A DNA stretch of 64,000 bases, from assembly GCF_000021325.1 (NCBI RefSeq), contig NC_011365.1:1398501-1462500 (forward strand). Direction: 5' to 3'. Source of the DNA: Gluconacetobacter diazotrophicus PA1 5. GTDB lineage: Bacteria > Pseudomonadota > Alphaproteobacteria > Acetobacterales > Acetobacteraceae. A program made the position numbers and the translations under genes. The notes under the pieces were generated by a model. That model made no database searches and was not told where the DNA came from. It saw only the letters and a list, made by a program, of their open reading frames with translations. Every line of letters begins with the position of its first letter. Position 1 is the first letter of the stretch. Of the stretch, positions 55,980 to 64,000 are shown in pieces.

Positions 55980-57355
55980 ACGGGTCAAATTCCTGCTTCA
56001 GACGATTGACGCTGGCGGCCCCGGCCGCCGCGATGGCCCTGCTGGCCGCCCCGTCGATCGCATCCGCCGCCGATCCGGCCCCTCCTCCCCCGATCAACAC
56101 CGGCGATACCGCCTGGATGCTGACCAGCACCGCGCTGGTGCTGATGATGACCGTGCCGGGCCTGGCCCTGTTCTATGGCGGCATGGTCCGCAAGAAGAAC
56201 GTGCTGGCCACGCTGATGCAGTCCTTCGCCATCTGCTGCATCATCACCGTCCTGTGGATGGTCGCGGGCTACAGCCTGACGTTCGGCACCGGGTCGCCCT
56301 ATATCGGCGATCTGTCCCGCTTCATGCTGAACGGCATCGGCGCGCAGATTTCCAAGGGGTCCGATGTCGGCTTCACGCTGGGGCTGGGGTCGGCCAACGC
56401 CACGGTGATGACAATCCCCGAGAGCGTCTTCATGATGTTCCAGATGACGTTCGCGATCATCACCCCGGCGCTGATCGCCGGCTCGTTTGCCGAGCGCATG
56501 AAGTTCAGCGCGCTGTGCGTCTTCACCATCCTGTGGTCGCTGCTGGTCTATGCGCCGATCGCCCACTGGGTCTGGAGCCCGCTGGGCTGGGTCGCGGGGT
56601 TCGGCGCCGTCGATTTCGCCGGCGGCACCGTGGTGCACATCAATGCCGGCATCGCAGGCCTGGTCACGGCGCTGGTGCTGGGCAAGCGGCAGGGCTACGG
56701 CCAGGACGATATGTCGCCCTTCAACCTGACCTATGCCGTCATCGGCGCGTCGCTACTATGGGTCGGCTGGTTCGGCTTCAATGCCGGGTCGGCCGTGGGC
56801 TCCAACGGCCGCGCCGGCATGGCGATGGCGACGACGCAGATCGCGACCGCCGCCGCCGGCCTGTCCTGGATGCTGGCCGAATGGGCCCGCACCGGCAAGC
56901 CGACGGTGCTGGGCATCATTTCCGGCGCGGTGGCGGGCCTGGTCGCGATCACGCCCGCCGCCGGCTTCGTGCTGCCGGGCGGGGCGCTGGTCATCGGCCT
57001 GATCACGGGCGCCGTGTGCTATTTCGCGGCGACGTCGCTGAAGCACATGCTGGGCTATGACGACAGCCTGGACGCCTTCGGCGTGCATGGCATCGGCGGC
57101 ATCCTGGGCGCGCTGCTGACCGGTGTGCTGGCCTATGGCCCGCTTTCGGCCACCGACGCCAACCCCGCCGGGGTCGTGGGGTCGTTCGCGCAGTTCGTCA
57201 CCCAGGCCAAGGCCGTGGGCGTCACCATCGTCTGGTGCGGCGTCGTGACCTTCATCCTGCTGAAGATCGTCGACCTCGCCATCGGCCTGCGCGTCACCAC
57301 CGAACAGGAACAGCAGGGTCTCGACATGTCCCTCCATGGCGAAAAGATAAGCTGA
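55976..57355 (+). CDS. amtB: Ammonium transporter AmtB
   Basis: 459 residues from a GTG overlapping the glnK stop. Signal peptide at about 1-31 (LLAAPSIASA), then about 11 TM helices. Conserved pore features are DFAGGTVVHINAGIAGLV (Asp and first His of the twin-His) and DDSLDAFGVHGIGGILGALLTGV (second His). WFGFNAGSA is the family signature. Conducts ammonium and is closed by GlnK, which explains the pairing. Confidence 0.95.
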   Translation: MNGSNSCFRRLTLAAPAAAMALLAAPSIASAADPAPPPPINTGDTAWMLTSTALVLMMTVPGLALFYGGMVRKKNVLATLMQSFAICCIITVLWMVAGYSLTFGTGSPYIGDLSRFMLNGIGAQISKGSDVGFTLGLGSANATVMTIPESVFMMFQMTFAIITPALIAGSFAERMKFSALCVFTILWSLLVYAPIAHWVWSPLGWVAGFGAVDFAGGTVVHINAGIAGLVTALVLGKRQGYGQDDMSPFNLTYAVIGASLLWVGWFGFNAGSAVGSNGRAGMAMATTQIATAAAGLSWMLAEWARTGKPTVLGIISGAVAGLVAITPAAGFVLPGGALVIGLITGAVCYFAATSLKHMLGYDDSLDAFGVHGIGGILGALLTGVLAYGPLSATDANPAGVVGSFAQFVTQAKAVGVTIVWCGVVTFILLKIVDLAIGLRVTTEQEQQGLDMSLHGEKIS

Positions 57356-57365
57356 TCGTTCCGGA

Positions 57366-57394
57366 AACGGGCGGCGCGTCATGCGCCACCCGTT
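57366..57394 (+). terminator. Hairpin after amtB
   Basis: AACGGG-C-GGCGC (57366-57377) pairs with GCGCC-A-CCCGTT (57383-57394), one C/A mismatch, loop GTCAT. It begins 11 bases after the amtB stop and is followed by AATATC, so the U tract is weak. Confidence 0.5.
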
Positions 57395-57541
57395 AATATC
57401 AGAAAAATACAGTAATATTTAAGCAATACATAATAACGCACGAGATTTTCTCGGGCACAAACAAACAATATAAATTATTTTATCCTCATATATATCCGAC
57501 ATACGCGCTCGGTCGGTCGACGATTATTTCGCATTCGGACA
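57395..57541. promoter_or_regulatory. Strongly AT-rich leader upstream of the porin gene
   Basis: About 150 bases of unusually AT-rich DNA (runs such as AATATAAATTATTTTATCC near 57470) in a GC-rich genome. No coding frame is plausible. Likely the porin promoter with UP-type or nucleoid-protein-binding character. No exact -35/-10 is chosen. Confidence 0.4.
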
Positions 57542-57574
57542 ATGGGCGCCTATTGTACGGAATGGGAAGATTCC

Positions 57575-58840
57575 ATGAAGCTGATATCTCATGTCCTTAC
57601 GATTATCGTGTGTTCCGTCGGCGTGGCCGTGGCCCTGAAACCCGTTGCCGCGCGCGCCCAGGTGACCATCTTCCAGAAATCCGGCCCCTCATCCGATTTC
57701 GATGCCTGGCTGCAGGGCATAACCCTGACCGGGCAGATCGAGGGCGGCATCGACGCCAATCCCGCCCGGCCCGACAACGGCATCAATTTCGGCAACTTCC
57801 TGGGGGACCACGCCAATCAGGTGCAGCTCAACCAGGTGGCGCTGACCCTTGCCAGGGCCATCGACCCGACGAAGGCCGAATACCAGATCGGCTTCACGCT
57901 CGAAGCGCTCTACGGCTCGGACGCACGCTATTACCACCTGCTGGGCATTTCCGACCACATGACGTCGGACCGCTATCAGCTCATTCCCGCCCAGGCCCAC
58001 GTCGATACCCACCTGCCATGGCTGACGAAGGGGGGGCTGAACATGCAGGCGGGCATCCTGCAGGCCCCCATGGGGGTCGAAACCCTGGACCCGACAACGC
58101 GGCCCTTCTATTCTCTGGCCTATACGTCGGAATATTCGGTGCCGTTCCAGCATGTCGGCGCGATGTTCAAATGGCACGTGATCGATATGCTCGACGTCAC
58201 CTTCGGCATCGATACCGGCAACCAGACGACGTTCGGCCGCAGCGACAACAATGACGCACCGGCCGGCTATTTCGGCTTCAACCTGAACAACCTGGCACAC
58301 GGCAAACTGACCATCATCGAACTCAGCCGTGTCGGACCCGAAGATTCGGTGAAGGTCCTGGGCTCGCCCGCCAATCACCTGAATCGATTCTGGAACGATA
58401 TCAACGCGACCTATGCCATCACGGACAAGCTGTCGGTCACCGGCGAATTCAACTACCTGCACGATGACGGGCTGCGGGCGGATACGACCAGCTTCGTCAG
58501 CTTCCTCAGCTACAAGATCACGCCGACCCTGACCTTCAATTATCGCGGCGAAATCTATCGCGACAATACCGGCCTGTTCGTCGCCAGCTTCCTGACCAAC
58601 CGGGCCTATATGCAGGCCGTCGCCGGCATTCCCGCCCCCGCGGAATCCGCCCCGCCGACCACCTATGGCGAACTGACGCTGGGCGTCACCTACAAGCCGG
58701 ATCTGGGCCACCATATCCGGGTGTTCGAGATCCGGCCCGAAATCCGCTTCGACCGGTCGCTGAACGGCACGACGCCCTTCAACGACGGACGGAACACGGG
58801 CGTGTTCACGTTCGGCGGCGACGCCGTGCTGGGTTTCTGA
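57575..58840 (+). CDS. Outer-membrane beta-barrel protein (porin-like)
   Basis: 421 residues. Signal peptide 1-29 (VLTIIVCSVGVAVALKPVAARA, cleavage near RAQ). The mature protein is a run of alternating beta strands with Gly/Asp turns (QIEGGIDANPARPDNGINFG, FTFGGDAVLGF), ending in a C-terminal aromatic F as outer-membrane barrels do. Related to the OmpL-like beta-barrel porin-2 family. It follows amtB by 220 bases with its own AT-rich promoter region. Its placement suggests a role in nutrient entry, possibly ammonium-related, but that is inference. Confidence 0.8.
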   Translation: MKLISHVLTIIVCSVGVAVALKPVAARAQVTIFQKSGPSSDFDAWLQGITLTGQIEGGIDANPARPDNGINFGNFLGDHANQVQLNQVALTLARAIDPTKAEYQIGFTLEALYGSDARYYHLLGISDHMTSDRYQLIPAQAHVDTHLPWLTKGGLNMQAGILQAPMGVETLDPTTRPFYSLAYTSEYSVPFQHVGAMFKWHVIDMLDVTFGIDTGNQTTFGRSDNNDAPAGYFGFNLNNLAHGKLTIIELSRVGPEDSVKVLGSPANHLNRFWNDINATYAITDKLSVTGEFNYLHDDGLRADTTSFVSFLSYKITPTLTFNYRGEIYRDNTGLFVASFLTNRAYMQAVAGIPAPAESAPPTTYGELTLGVTYKPDLGHHIRVFEIRPEIRFDRSLNGTTPFNDGRNTGVFTFGGDAVLGF

Positions 58841-58869
58841 TCGTCCCGGCATGCGGCGGTGACAAAAAA

Positions 58870-58895
58870 AGCGGGGACGGCAAACCGTCCCCGCT
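58870..58895. terminator. Bidirectional terminator between porin and small exported protein
   Basis: AGCGGGGACGG (58870-58880) pairs with CCGTCCCCGCT (58885-58895), loop CAAA. The + strand is followed by CTTTCG and the minus strand by TTTTTTT from the preceding A run, so it should end both convergent transcripts. Confidence 0.85.
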
Positions 58896-58942
58896 CTTTC
58901 GTGCCGGCAGGGCCGAAGCCCCGCCGCCGTGCGATCAGCCGA

Positions 58943-59185
58943 TCACTTGGAAGGCGCGGTGGCCTTCTTGTGGTGCGAGCCGTGATGCGAGTGCTTCTTC
59001 GGCGCTTCGCTGGAAGTCGCCGGAGCAGCCGGGGTGGCCGGCGCGGCCGGAGCAGCCTCGGGCGCGGCCGGGGCGGCGGGCGCTGCCGGAGCCGCCGGGG
59101 TTTCCTGCGCCATCGCCGGGACAGCGGCGCCCATCAGGGCAACGGTAGCAACGGCGGCCAAGAACCGACGAGTCGAAACGATCAT
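58943..59185 (-). CDS. Small exported Ala/Pro-rich protein with His/Lys-rich tail
   Basis: 80 residues. Signal peptide 1-27 (FLAAVATVALMGAAVPAMAQ, cleavage after AMA). The mature 50 residues are mostly Ala/Pro (repeated PAAPAAP units) followed by KKHSHHGSHHKKATAPSK. This resembles small exported proteins seen in acetic acid bacteria. The His cluster could bind metal. No fold or function is known. Followed by a strong terminator. Confidence 0.7.
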   Translation of the reverse strand: MIVSTRRFLAAVATVALMGAAVPAMAQETPAAPAAPAAPAAPEAAPAAPATPAAPATSSEAPKKHSHHGSHHKKATAPSK

Positions 59186-59510
59186 TGAATCTCTCCAGAA
59201 TCAGGACGTCATCCCAAGGCCCAGACCAGTAATCGGAGAGGCTTTCCCAAGTCGGGCAAAAGTACAGCGCCGCACACGGTCCGTGCCCGCCGTTGCTAGC
59301 ACGCCGCACCGCGTCCGTCTCGCATTAAAATTTATCAAGAAAAACCCCAGGATAGGGTTGTGCCGTCAGGGCCACGGATTCGCAATTATAAAAACATTAC
59401 GAATTATATCACTTCCGAAATATGTCCGGGCCCGTGGCCGGCACGTGGCCGGGCGGATCACCCGACCACGTGGAAACACCTTGAAAACGCCCGGTTAAAG
59501 CGGGACGCGG
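59186..59510. other. Intergenic region between typA and small exported protein
   Basis: 325 bases, no gene. It holds the promoter of the small exported gene (minus strand) and the 3' flank of typA, with an AT-rich patch near 59385-59425. A weak stem near 59485-59505 followed by TTTTC on the minus strand could end typA. Nothing else is supported. Confidence 0.4.
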
Positions 59511-61334
59511 TCAGGCCGAGGCGCCCTGGCGGTCGCGCTTCTTGCGCTCATGCGGGTCCAGGTAGCGCTTGCGGATTCGCACCGCGCTGGGCGTGACCTC
59601 GACCAGTTCGTCGTCCTCGATATAGGCGATCGCCTGTTCCAGGCTCATCTTCCGGGGCGGGGTCAGCAGCAGCGCGTCGTCCTTGCCGGCGGCGCGGATG
59701 TTCGTCAGCTTCTTTTCGCGGACCGGATTCACTTCCAGGTCGTTCTCACGCGAATGCTCGCCGATGATCATGCCGACATAGACCTTTTCGCCCGCATCGA
59801 CGAACAGGGTCCCGCGCTCCTGCAACGAGAACAGCGAGTACTGCGTCGTCGCCCCGTCTTCCGACGAGATCAGAGACCCGTTGCGACGCCCCTCGATCGC
59901 GCCGGCCCAGGGCTGGTAGCCGGCGAACAGCCGGTTCATGATGCCCGTGCCGCGCGTGTCGGTCAGGAATTCGCCGTGATAGCCGATCAGGCCGCGCGAC
60001 GGGATCAGGAAGGTCAGGCGCACCTTGCCGCCGCCCGACGGCTGCATGTCCTGCATCAGGCCCTTGCGCTGCGCCATCTTCTCGACCACCACGCCCGAAT
60101 AGGGCTCGTCGACGTCGATCAGGACCTCTTCGAACGGCTCTTCGCGCTCGCCGGTCTCCTCGTTGGTGCGAAACAGCACCCGGGGGCGGCCGATGGTCAG
60201 TTCGAAACCCTCGCGGCGCATCTGCTCGATCAGCACGCCAAGCTGCAGTTCGCCACGGCCCGCGACCTCGAACGCCTCGCTTTCGGGGCTGTCGGTCACG
60301 CGGATGGCGATGTTGCCCTCGGTTTCCTTGAACAGGCGGTCGCGGATCTGGCGCGACGTCACCTTCTTGCCCTCGCGGCCGCCCAGCGGGCCGTCATTCA
60401 GGCGGAAGGTCATCGACAGGGTCGGCGGATCGACGGGGGTCGAGGCCAGCGGCTCGGTGATTTCGGGCGAGGCGATGGTTTCGGGAATGGTCGCCTCGGA
60501 CAGGCCCGCGACCGCGACGATGTCACCGGCCTCGGCTTCCTCCACCGGCACGCGCTCCAGTCCGCGGAAGGACAGCAGCTTGGTCAGGCGTCCGGTTTCG
60601 ACCACCGAGCCGTCGGGACGCAGCACGCGCACCGGCATGTTGACCTTGGCGCGTCCCTGCTCGACGCGGCCGGTCAGCACGCGGCCAAGGAAGTTGTCGT
60701 TTTCCAGGATGGTGGCGACCATGGCGAAGGGCGCGTCCTTATCCACCTGCGGCGGCGGAACGTGCCGCACGATCAGGTCGAACATCGGGGCCAGGTCCTT
60801 GCGCGCGCCCTCCAGTTCCTCATCCGCCCAGCCCTGGCGGCCCGAGGCGAAGAGCATCGGGAAATCGAGCTGCTCGTCGTTCGCGCCCAGGGCGGCGAAC
60901 AGGTCGAAGATCTCGTTGTGCACTTCGTCGGGGCGGGCGTCGCCGCGATCGATCTTGTTCACCACCACGATCGGCTTCAGGCCGCGGGCCAGCGCCTTGC
61001 CGACCACGAACTTGGTCTGCGGCAGCGCGCCCTCGGCCGCGTCCACCAGCACCACGGCGCCGTCCACCATGCTGAGGATCCGCTCGACCTCGCCGCCGAA
61101 ATCGGCGTGGCCCGGCGTATCGATGATGTTGATGCGGGTGTCCTTCCACACCACCGACGTGCACTTGGCCAGGATCGTGATGCCGCGTTCGCGTTCCAGG
61201 TCGTTGCTGTCCATCGCACGCTCGGCGACGTGCTGGTTTTCGCGGAACGAGCCCGACTGCTTCAGCAACTGGTCAACCAGCGTGGTCTTGCCATGGTCGA
61301 CGTGGGCGATGATGGCGATATTGCGAATATCCAT
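59511..61334 (-). CDS. typA: Ribosome-associated GTPase TypA/BipA
   Basis: 607 residues, the usual length. G1 AHVDHGKTTLVDQLLKQSG, G2 region ERGITILAKC, G3 DTPGHADFGGEVERI and G4 VVNKIDR. Domain II and the EF-G-like domains III/V follow (GRGELQLGVLIEQMRREGFEL), with the TypA-specific C-terminal domain beginning near GNGSLISSEDG...YSLFSLQERGTLF. It is a translational GTPase linked to ribosome assembly and stress response. Solo gene on the minus strand. Confidence 0.96.
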   Translation of the reverse strand: MDIRNIAIIAHVDHGKTTLVDQLLKQSGSFRENQHVAERAMDSNDLERERGITILAKCTSVVWKDTRINIIDTPGHADFGGEVERILSMVDGAVVLVDAAEGALPQTKFVVGKALARGLKPIVVVNKIDRGDARPDEVHNEIFDLFAALGANDEQLDFPMLFASGRQGWADEELEGARKDLAPMFDLIVRHVPPPQVDKDAPFAMVATILENDNFLGRVLTGRVEQGRAKVNMPVRVLRPDGSVVETGRLTKLLSFRGLERVPVEEAEAGDIVAVAGLSEATIPETIASPEITEPLASTPVDPPTLSMTFRLNDGPLGGREGKKVTSRQIRDRLFKETEGNIAIRVTDSPESEAFEVAGRGELQLGVLIEQMRREGFELTIGRPRVLFRTNEETGEREEPFEEVLIDVDEPYSGVVVEKMAQRKGLMQDMQPSGGGKVRLTFLIPSRGLIGYHGEFLTDTRGTGIMNRLFAGYQPWAGAIEGRRNGSLISSEDGATTQYSLFSLQERGTLFVDAGEKVYVGMIIGEHSRENDLEVNPVREKKLTNIRAAGKDDALLLTPPRKMSLEQAIAYIEDDELVEVTPSAVRIRKRYLDPHERKKRDRQGASA

Positions 61335-61541
61335 AACGTGTGTGACCTGACTTCCTTCGCGGGCACCCGACGGGCGTGCCGGCCGGCCCGCGCACCTTGC
61401 GCCACGGCCGACCCGCAGATGATTCCGTATTCCCGGGGTTGATAGAGGGGACGCACGCGGATTGCACGCGAAACTTCGCGGCCGGCGCCCCGGCCACGCA
61501 CAGGGCAGGTATCAGACGCGCGCCCCGCAGCCTTCCGGAGG

Positions 61542-62558
61542 CTACAGTTCCATGTCCTGGCGCAGGTTGACCAGCGGACGCGCGCCGTAATGCGAGATGA
61601 TCTCGGACGCCGCGACGCTGCCCAGCCGGCCGCATTCCTCAAGCGTGCGGCCCGAGGTCCAGCCCGCCAGGAAGCCGGCGGCATAGGCGTCACCCGCGCC
61701 CGTGGTATCGACCACCTGCGTCGCCACGGGGGGGACGTCGATCCGCTCGCCCTCCCGGATGATGGCGCTGCCCTGGCCGGAGCGGGTCACGACGGCGAAA
61801 TGCGTGTCGGCGGCGGCGTGCTCCATCGCCGTCGTGAAATCCTCGGTCTGGTACAGCGAACAGATTTCCTCCTCGTTCGCGAACAGGATGTCGATATGGC
61901 CCCGCACCAGCTCGCGGAACGCATCGCGATGGCGGGCGACGCAGAACGGGTCGGACAGCGACAGCGCCACCTGCCGCCCTGCCCCGTGGGCCAGCGACGC
62001 GGCATGGCGGAATGCGTCCTGCGCGTGCGGGGGATCGAACAGGTACCCTTCCAGATACGTCACGCAGGCGCTGGCGACGACCTCCTCCACGACGTCCTGG
62101 GGCCCGAACGAGACGCAGGCCCCCAGATAGGTATTCATGGTCCGCTGGCCGTCCGGCGTGACCAGTACCAGGCAGCGCGCCGTCGGCTGTTCCTGCGCGA
62201 TGCGGCCGGTCAGGAACGAGGACGGAAAGAAGATGCCGGAATCCTGCAGGTCGGCCGCGAAGGTCCGGCCCGGGGCGTCGTCCGCGACCTTGCCCAGATA
62301 GGCGACCCGCGCGCCCATGTTGGATGCCACGACGCAGGTGTTGGCAGCCGACCCGCCGCCCATTTCGCGTTCGCGATGGATCTTGTTGTACAGGGCTTCG
62401 GCACGCTCGGCGTCGATCAGCATCATGCTGCCGGAAATCATGTCATGCTCGGTCAGGAAGGCCGGATCGACCGGTGCCAGGACGTCGATGATCGCGTTGC
62501 CGATCCCCAGCAGGTCGAAGCGACAATCCTTTGCGGCGTCGCCGTTCGTCACAGACAT
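61542..62558 (-). CDS. PfkB-family sugar/nucleoside kinase (adenosine kinase-like)
   Basis: 338 residues. PfkB signatures: LLGIGNAIIDVLAPVD at the start, GGGSAANTCVVASNMGARVAYLGKVADDAPG (sugar-binding), FANEEEICSLY, and the anion-hole/ATP motif VVDTTGAGDAYAAGFLAGWTSG with catalytic Asp. Closest family resemblance is bacterial adenosine kinase, but substrate cannot be fixed. ATG 62558 starts the core. Divergent from the bactofilin gene. Confidence 0.88.
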   Translation of the reverse strand: MSVTNGDAAKDCRFDLLGIGNAIIDVLAPVDPAFLTEHDMISGSMMLIDAERAEALYNKIHREREMGGGSAANTCVVASNMGARVAYLGKVADDAPGRTFAADLQDSGIFFPSSFLTGRIAQEQPTARCLVLVTPDGQRTMNTYLGACVSFGPQDVVEEVVASACVTYLEGYLFDPPHAQDAFRHAASLAHGAGRQVALSLSDPFCVARHRDAFRELVRGHIDILFANEEEICSLYQTEDFTTAMEHAAADTHFAVVTRSGQGSAIIREGERIDVPPVATQVVDTTGAGDAYAAGFLAGWTSGRTLEECGRLGSVAASEIISHYGARPLVNLRQDMEL

Positions 62559-62816
62559 TCCATTCCTCCCGCGCGGACCGGATTTTCCGACGCCGTGCCA
62601 TTAAATAACCAAGATCATCAATCAAACGCGCCCTTTCGCTAACATCGGAGCGGCACGGTCGCAATGGCACACATTTCTTGTCCGTAAGCTTGACGCTTCA
62701 GGCTTGTTCGGGCCCAATCAGGGCGTGTAATCGTTGCCCACACCGTTTTTCGAAAAAATCCTCCGACCGGCCGGGCCCCCGCCCGGCCCCACCCACGACA
62801 CTCAGCGGGGTATCTT

Positions 62817-63476
62817 TTGTTCAAACGACGCAAACCAGAAGACGAAGCAGCCCCCCCGGGCCGTCCCGCCAGTCCGCAGACGAGCTTCCCGCCGCCGCCT
62901 GCCGGTGTTTCGTCCCCCCGTTCCGCCGCCGCATCCGGTCCCGGCGCACCGTCCGCCCCTGCCGTTCCGCCCAAGGAGAATGCCCCCATGGCCCGTGCCC
63001 CGTTCCCGCCCGCTCCGCCGCCCGGCCCCGGCGCCGTTCCGCCGCCGCGCACCGGCATGGCCGCGTCGCCGCGCAAGGACAGTGCCGAACGCCGGACGCT
63101 GGTCGTGGGGCACGGGATCAGCGTGCAGGGTACCATCCAGGATGCCGAGCGCCTGGTTGTGGAGGGCACGGTCGAATCCACGATGATCCACGCCCATGAA
63201 CTGCAGGTCGCCCATGGCGGCATGTTCCGTGGCGAGGTCGAGGTCGAGGACGCGGATCTGGCCGGCACCATCGACGGCACCCTGACCGTGCGCGGCAGCC
63301 TGACCATCCGGTCCACCGGCCGCCTGCTGGGCAAGGCGAAATGCCGCCGGCTGCAGGTCGAGGATGGCGGGCAGGTCACCGGCCAGCTTGAGATGATCAC
63401 CACGCCGGCGTCGGCCGCCGCCGAGGTCCCGGCCCCGGAAACCCCGGTCGCGCCCGAAGTGCCCGAACCGATCTGA
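62817..63476 (+). CDS. Bactofilin (polymer-forming cytoskeletal protein)
   Basis: 219 residues from a TTG at 62817 (MFKRRKPEDEA), with GGGG seven bases before it; no ATG fits better at the N-terminus. A disordered Pro-rich region (about 10-85) is followed by the bactofilin beta-helix (about 93-190): RRTLVVGHGISVQGTIQDAERLVVEGTVE, MFRGEVEVEDADLAGTIDGTLTVRGSL. A Pro/Ala-rich tail ends it. Bactofilins self-assemble and scaffold wall enzymes. Confidence 0.88.
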   Translation: MFKRRKPEDEAAPPGRPASPQTSFPPPPAGVSSPRSAAASGPGAPSAPAVPPKENAPMARAPFPPAPPPGPGAVPPPRTGMAASPRKDSAERRTLVVGHGISVQGTIQDAERLVVEGTVESTMIHAHELQVAHGGMFRGEVEVEDADLAGTIDGTLTVRGSLTIRSTGRLLGKAKCRRLQVEDGGQVTGQLEMITTPASAAAEVPAPETPVAPEVPEPI

Positions 63477-63496
63477 CGGACGATCTCATTCGCCAG

Positions 63497-63524
63497 ACTG
63501 CTGCGACGCGGACGTCGCAGCAGT
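63497..63524. terminator. Hairpin after the bactofilin gene
   Basis: ACTGCTGCGAC (63497-63507) pairs with GTCGCAGCAGT (63514-63524), loop of six. It begins 20 bases after the bactofilin stop. No U tract, so a processing or pausing hairpin is also possible. Confidence 0.6.
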
Positions 63525-63544
63525 AACGACGGTATTTCCAAAAT

Positions 63545-63586
63545 AAAAAAACCGTTGTGGACCCTGCGATCCACAACGGTTTTTTT
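63545..63586. terminator. Strong bidirectional intrinsic terminator between bactofilin and gcrA
   Basis: A 17-base perfect stem (63545-63561 with 63570-63586) has a run of A at its left edge and of T at its right edge, with an eight-base loop. On each strand the GC-rich stem is followed by a U tract, so it should end both converging transcripts. Confidence 0.92.
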
Positions 63587-63611
63587 GATCCTGTTCCAGC
63601 GTGCGAAGCCG

Positions 63612-64000
63612 TCAGGCGACGTTGTCCCGCCGGTCGCGCAGCTTGACATAGGCAAGCTGCGCGTGTTCGGCGCAGTACGGCTTGCCGGGTACCGGCGTGC
63701 CGCCGCAGAAGTGAAAGCCCGGCGTACCCGGGTCGCCCAGCGGCCAGCAGCAGGTCAGGCCGCTGCGGCGCGGGGCCGGAGCCGTAACGGCACGCAGCGG
63801 GGCACGCGGTTCCGGCCGGGTGGCCGCGCGGGCTTCCACCGTGCTTTCGGCCTTGCTTTCGGTCGCCGGCGCCGGCGCCGGAGAAACCGGCTGCGGAGAG
63901 GACGGAGCCACGGCAGCCGGGGGCGCGGAACCCTGCGGCGCGGGACGGATTTCGGCGACGACGGCCGGCGCCACGGTCGCCGGACGGGGCTCCGCCGCTG
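63612..64000 (-). CDS. gcrA: GcrA-type cell cycle regulator, C-terminal part (truncated by window edge)
   Basis: About 129 visible residues; the frame is open to the right edge, so the N-terminal DNA-binding region is outside. A disordered Ala/Pro/Glu-rich linker leads to the conserved C-terminal module: CCWPLGDPGTPGFHFCGG, then GKPYCAEHAQLAYV, with the Cys/His spacing of GcrA. In Caulobacter GcrA acts with sigma-70 on methylated promoters to control the cell cycle. A strong terminator follows. Confidence 0.9.
   Translation of the reverse strand, partial: AAEPRPATVAPAVVAEIRPAPQGSAPPAAVAPSSPQPVSPAPAPATESKAESTVEARAATRPEPRAPLRAVTAPAPRRSGLTCCWPLGDPGTPGFHFCGGTPVPGKPYCAEHAQLAYVKLRDRRDNVA

Noticed and set aside
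1-64000. CRISPR arrays, tRNA or rRNA genes and prophage modules.
   Set aside because: No regularly spaced repeats, cloverleaf tails or phage structural genes were seen anywhere in the window.

Overview
This 64 kb window is GC-rich, gene-dense alphaproteobacterial chromosome. Three features point to an acetic acid bacterium (Acetobacteraceae, Gluconacetobacter-like): a hopanoid side-chain cluster (hpnH, dxs, hpnM, hpnI, hpnJ, hpnK), a GcrA-type protein at the right edge, and AddAB with a bactofilin. Genus is an inference from gene content and base composition; no rRNA or tRNA gene was found to anchor it.

Layout. (1) 1-6.75 kb is an accessory, visibly less GC-rich segment. It carries a two-gene operon: the C-terminal part of a large STAND-like NTPase/TPR protein (its N-terminus lies off the left edge) and a small TOPRIM protein. 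The first gene is split by an IS701-like element that is itself split by an IS3 (IS407-group) element. The second gene is frameshifted at a run of eight G. An IS630-family element closes the segment. (2) 6.8-10.1 kb: photolyase phr, the cbpA-cbpM co-chaperone pair and a small exported protein. (3) 10.1-17.1 kb: divergent glcDEF and lutABC, two Fe-S/flavin systems for 2-hydroxy-acid (glycolate/lactate) oxidation. (4) 17.1-30.5 kb: aldo/keto reductase, DUF2272 lipoprotein, rhodanese diverging from cysK, an MFS transporter, a PRC-barrel protein, an OmpR/EnvZ-type two-component pair, a DedA-like membrane protein, a degenerate SDR, ispE and a TPR protein. (5) 30.6-35 kb: family-4-like uracil-DNA glycosylase, soluble-type lytic transglycosylase and a CNNM/CorC-type protein. 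(6) 35.1-43.2 kb: hopanoid cluster, with hpnH divergent from dxs-hpnM-hpnI-hpnJ-hpnK. (7) 43.3-51.5 kb: leftward run trxA, addA, addB, murU-like, tsaE, the last four tightly overlapping. (8) 51.6-64 kb: ferredoxin-NADP reductase, alr-dadA, glnK-amtB with a porin, an Ala/Pro/His-rich exported peptide, typA, a PfkB kinase, a bactofilin and partial gcrA.

How genes work together. dxs makes the isoprenoid precursor DXP, and ispE (8 kb away) acts later in the same MEP pathway. HpnH starts hopanoid side-chain building, HpnI and HpnK add and deacetylate the sugar, and HpnJ contracts it to the cyclitol ether. Alr and DadA form an alanine racemisation/oxidation pair. GlnK and AmtB form the standard regulated ammonium channel. 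GlcDEF and LutABC probably feed electrons from hydroxy acids to the respiratory chain.

The part most likely to hold an undescribed system is the left edge. Once the nested insertions are removed at their target duplications, the STAND/TPR gene reads through in frame and stops three bases before the TOPRIM gene. This looks like a decayed two-component immunity-type operon; the defence role is an inference.
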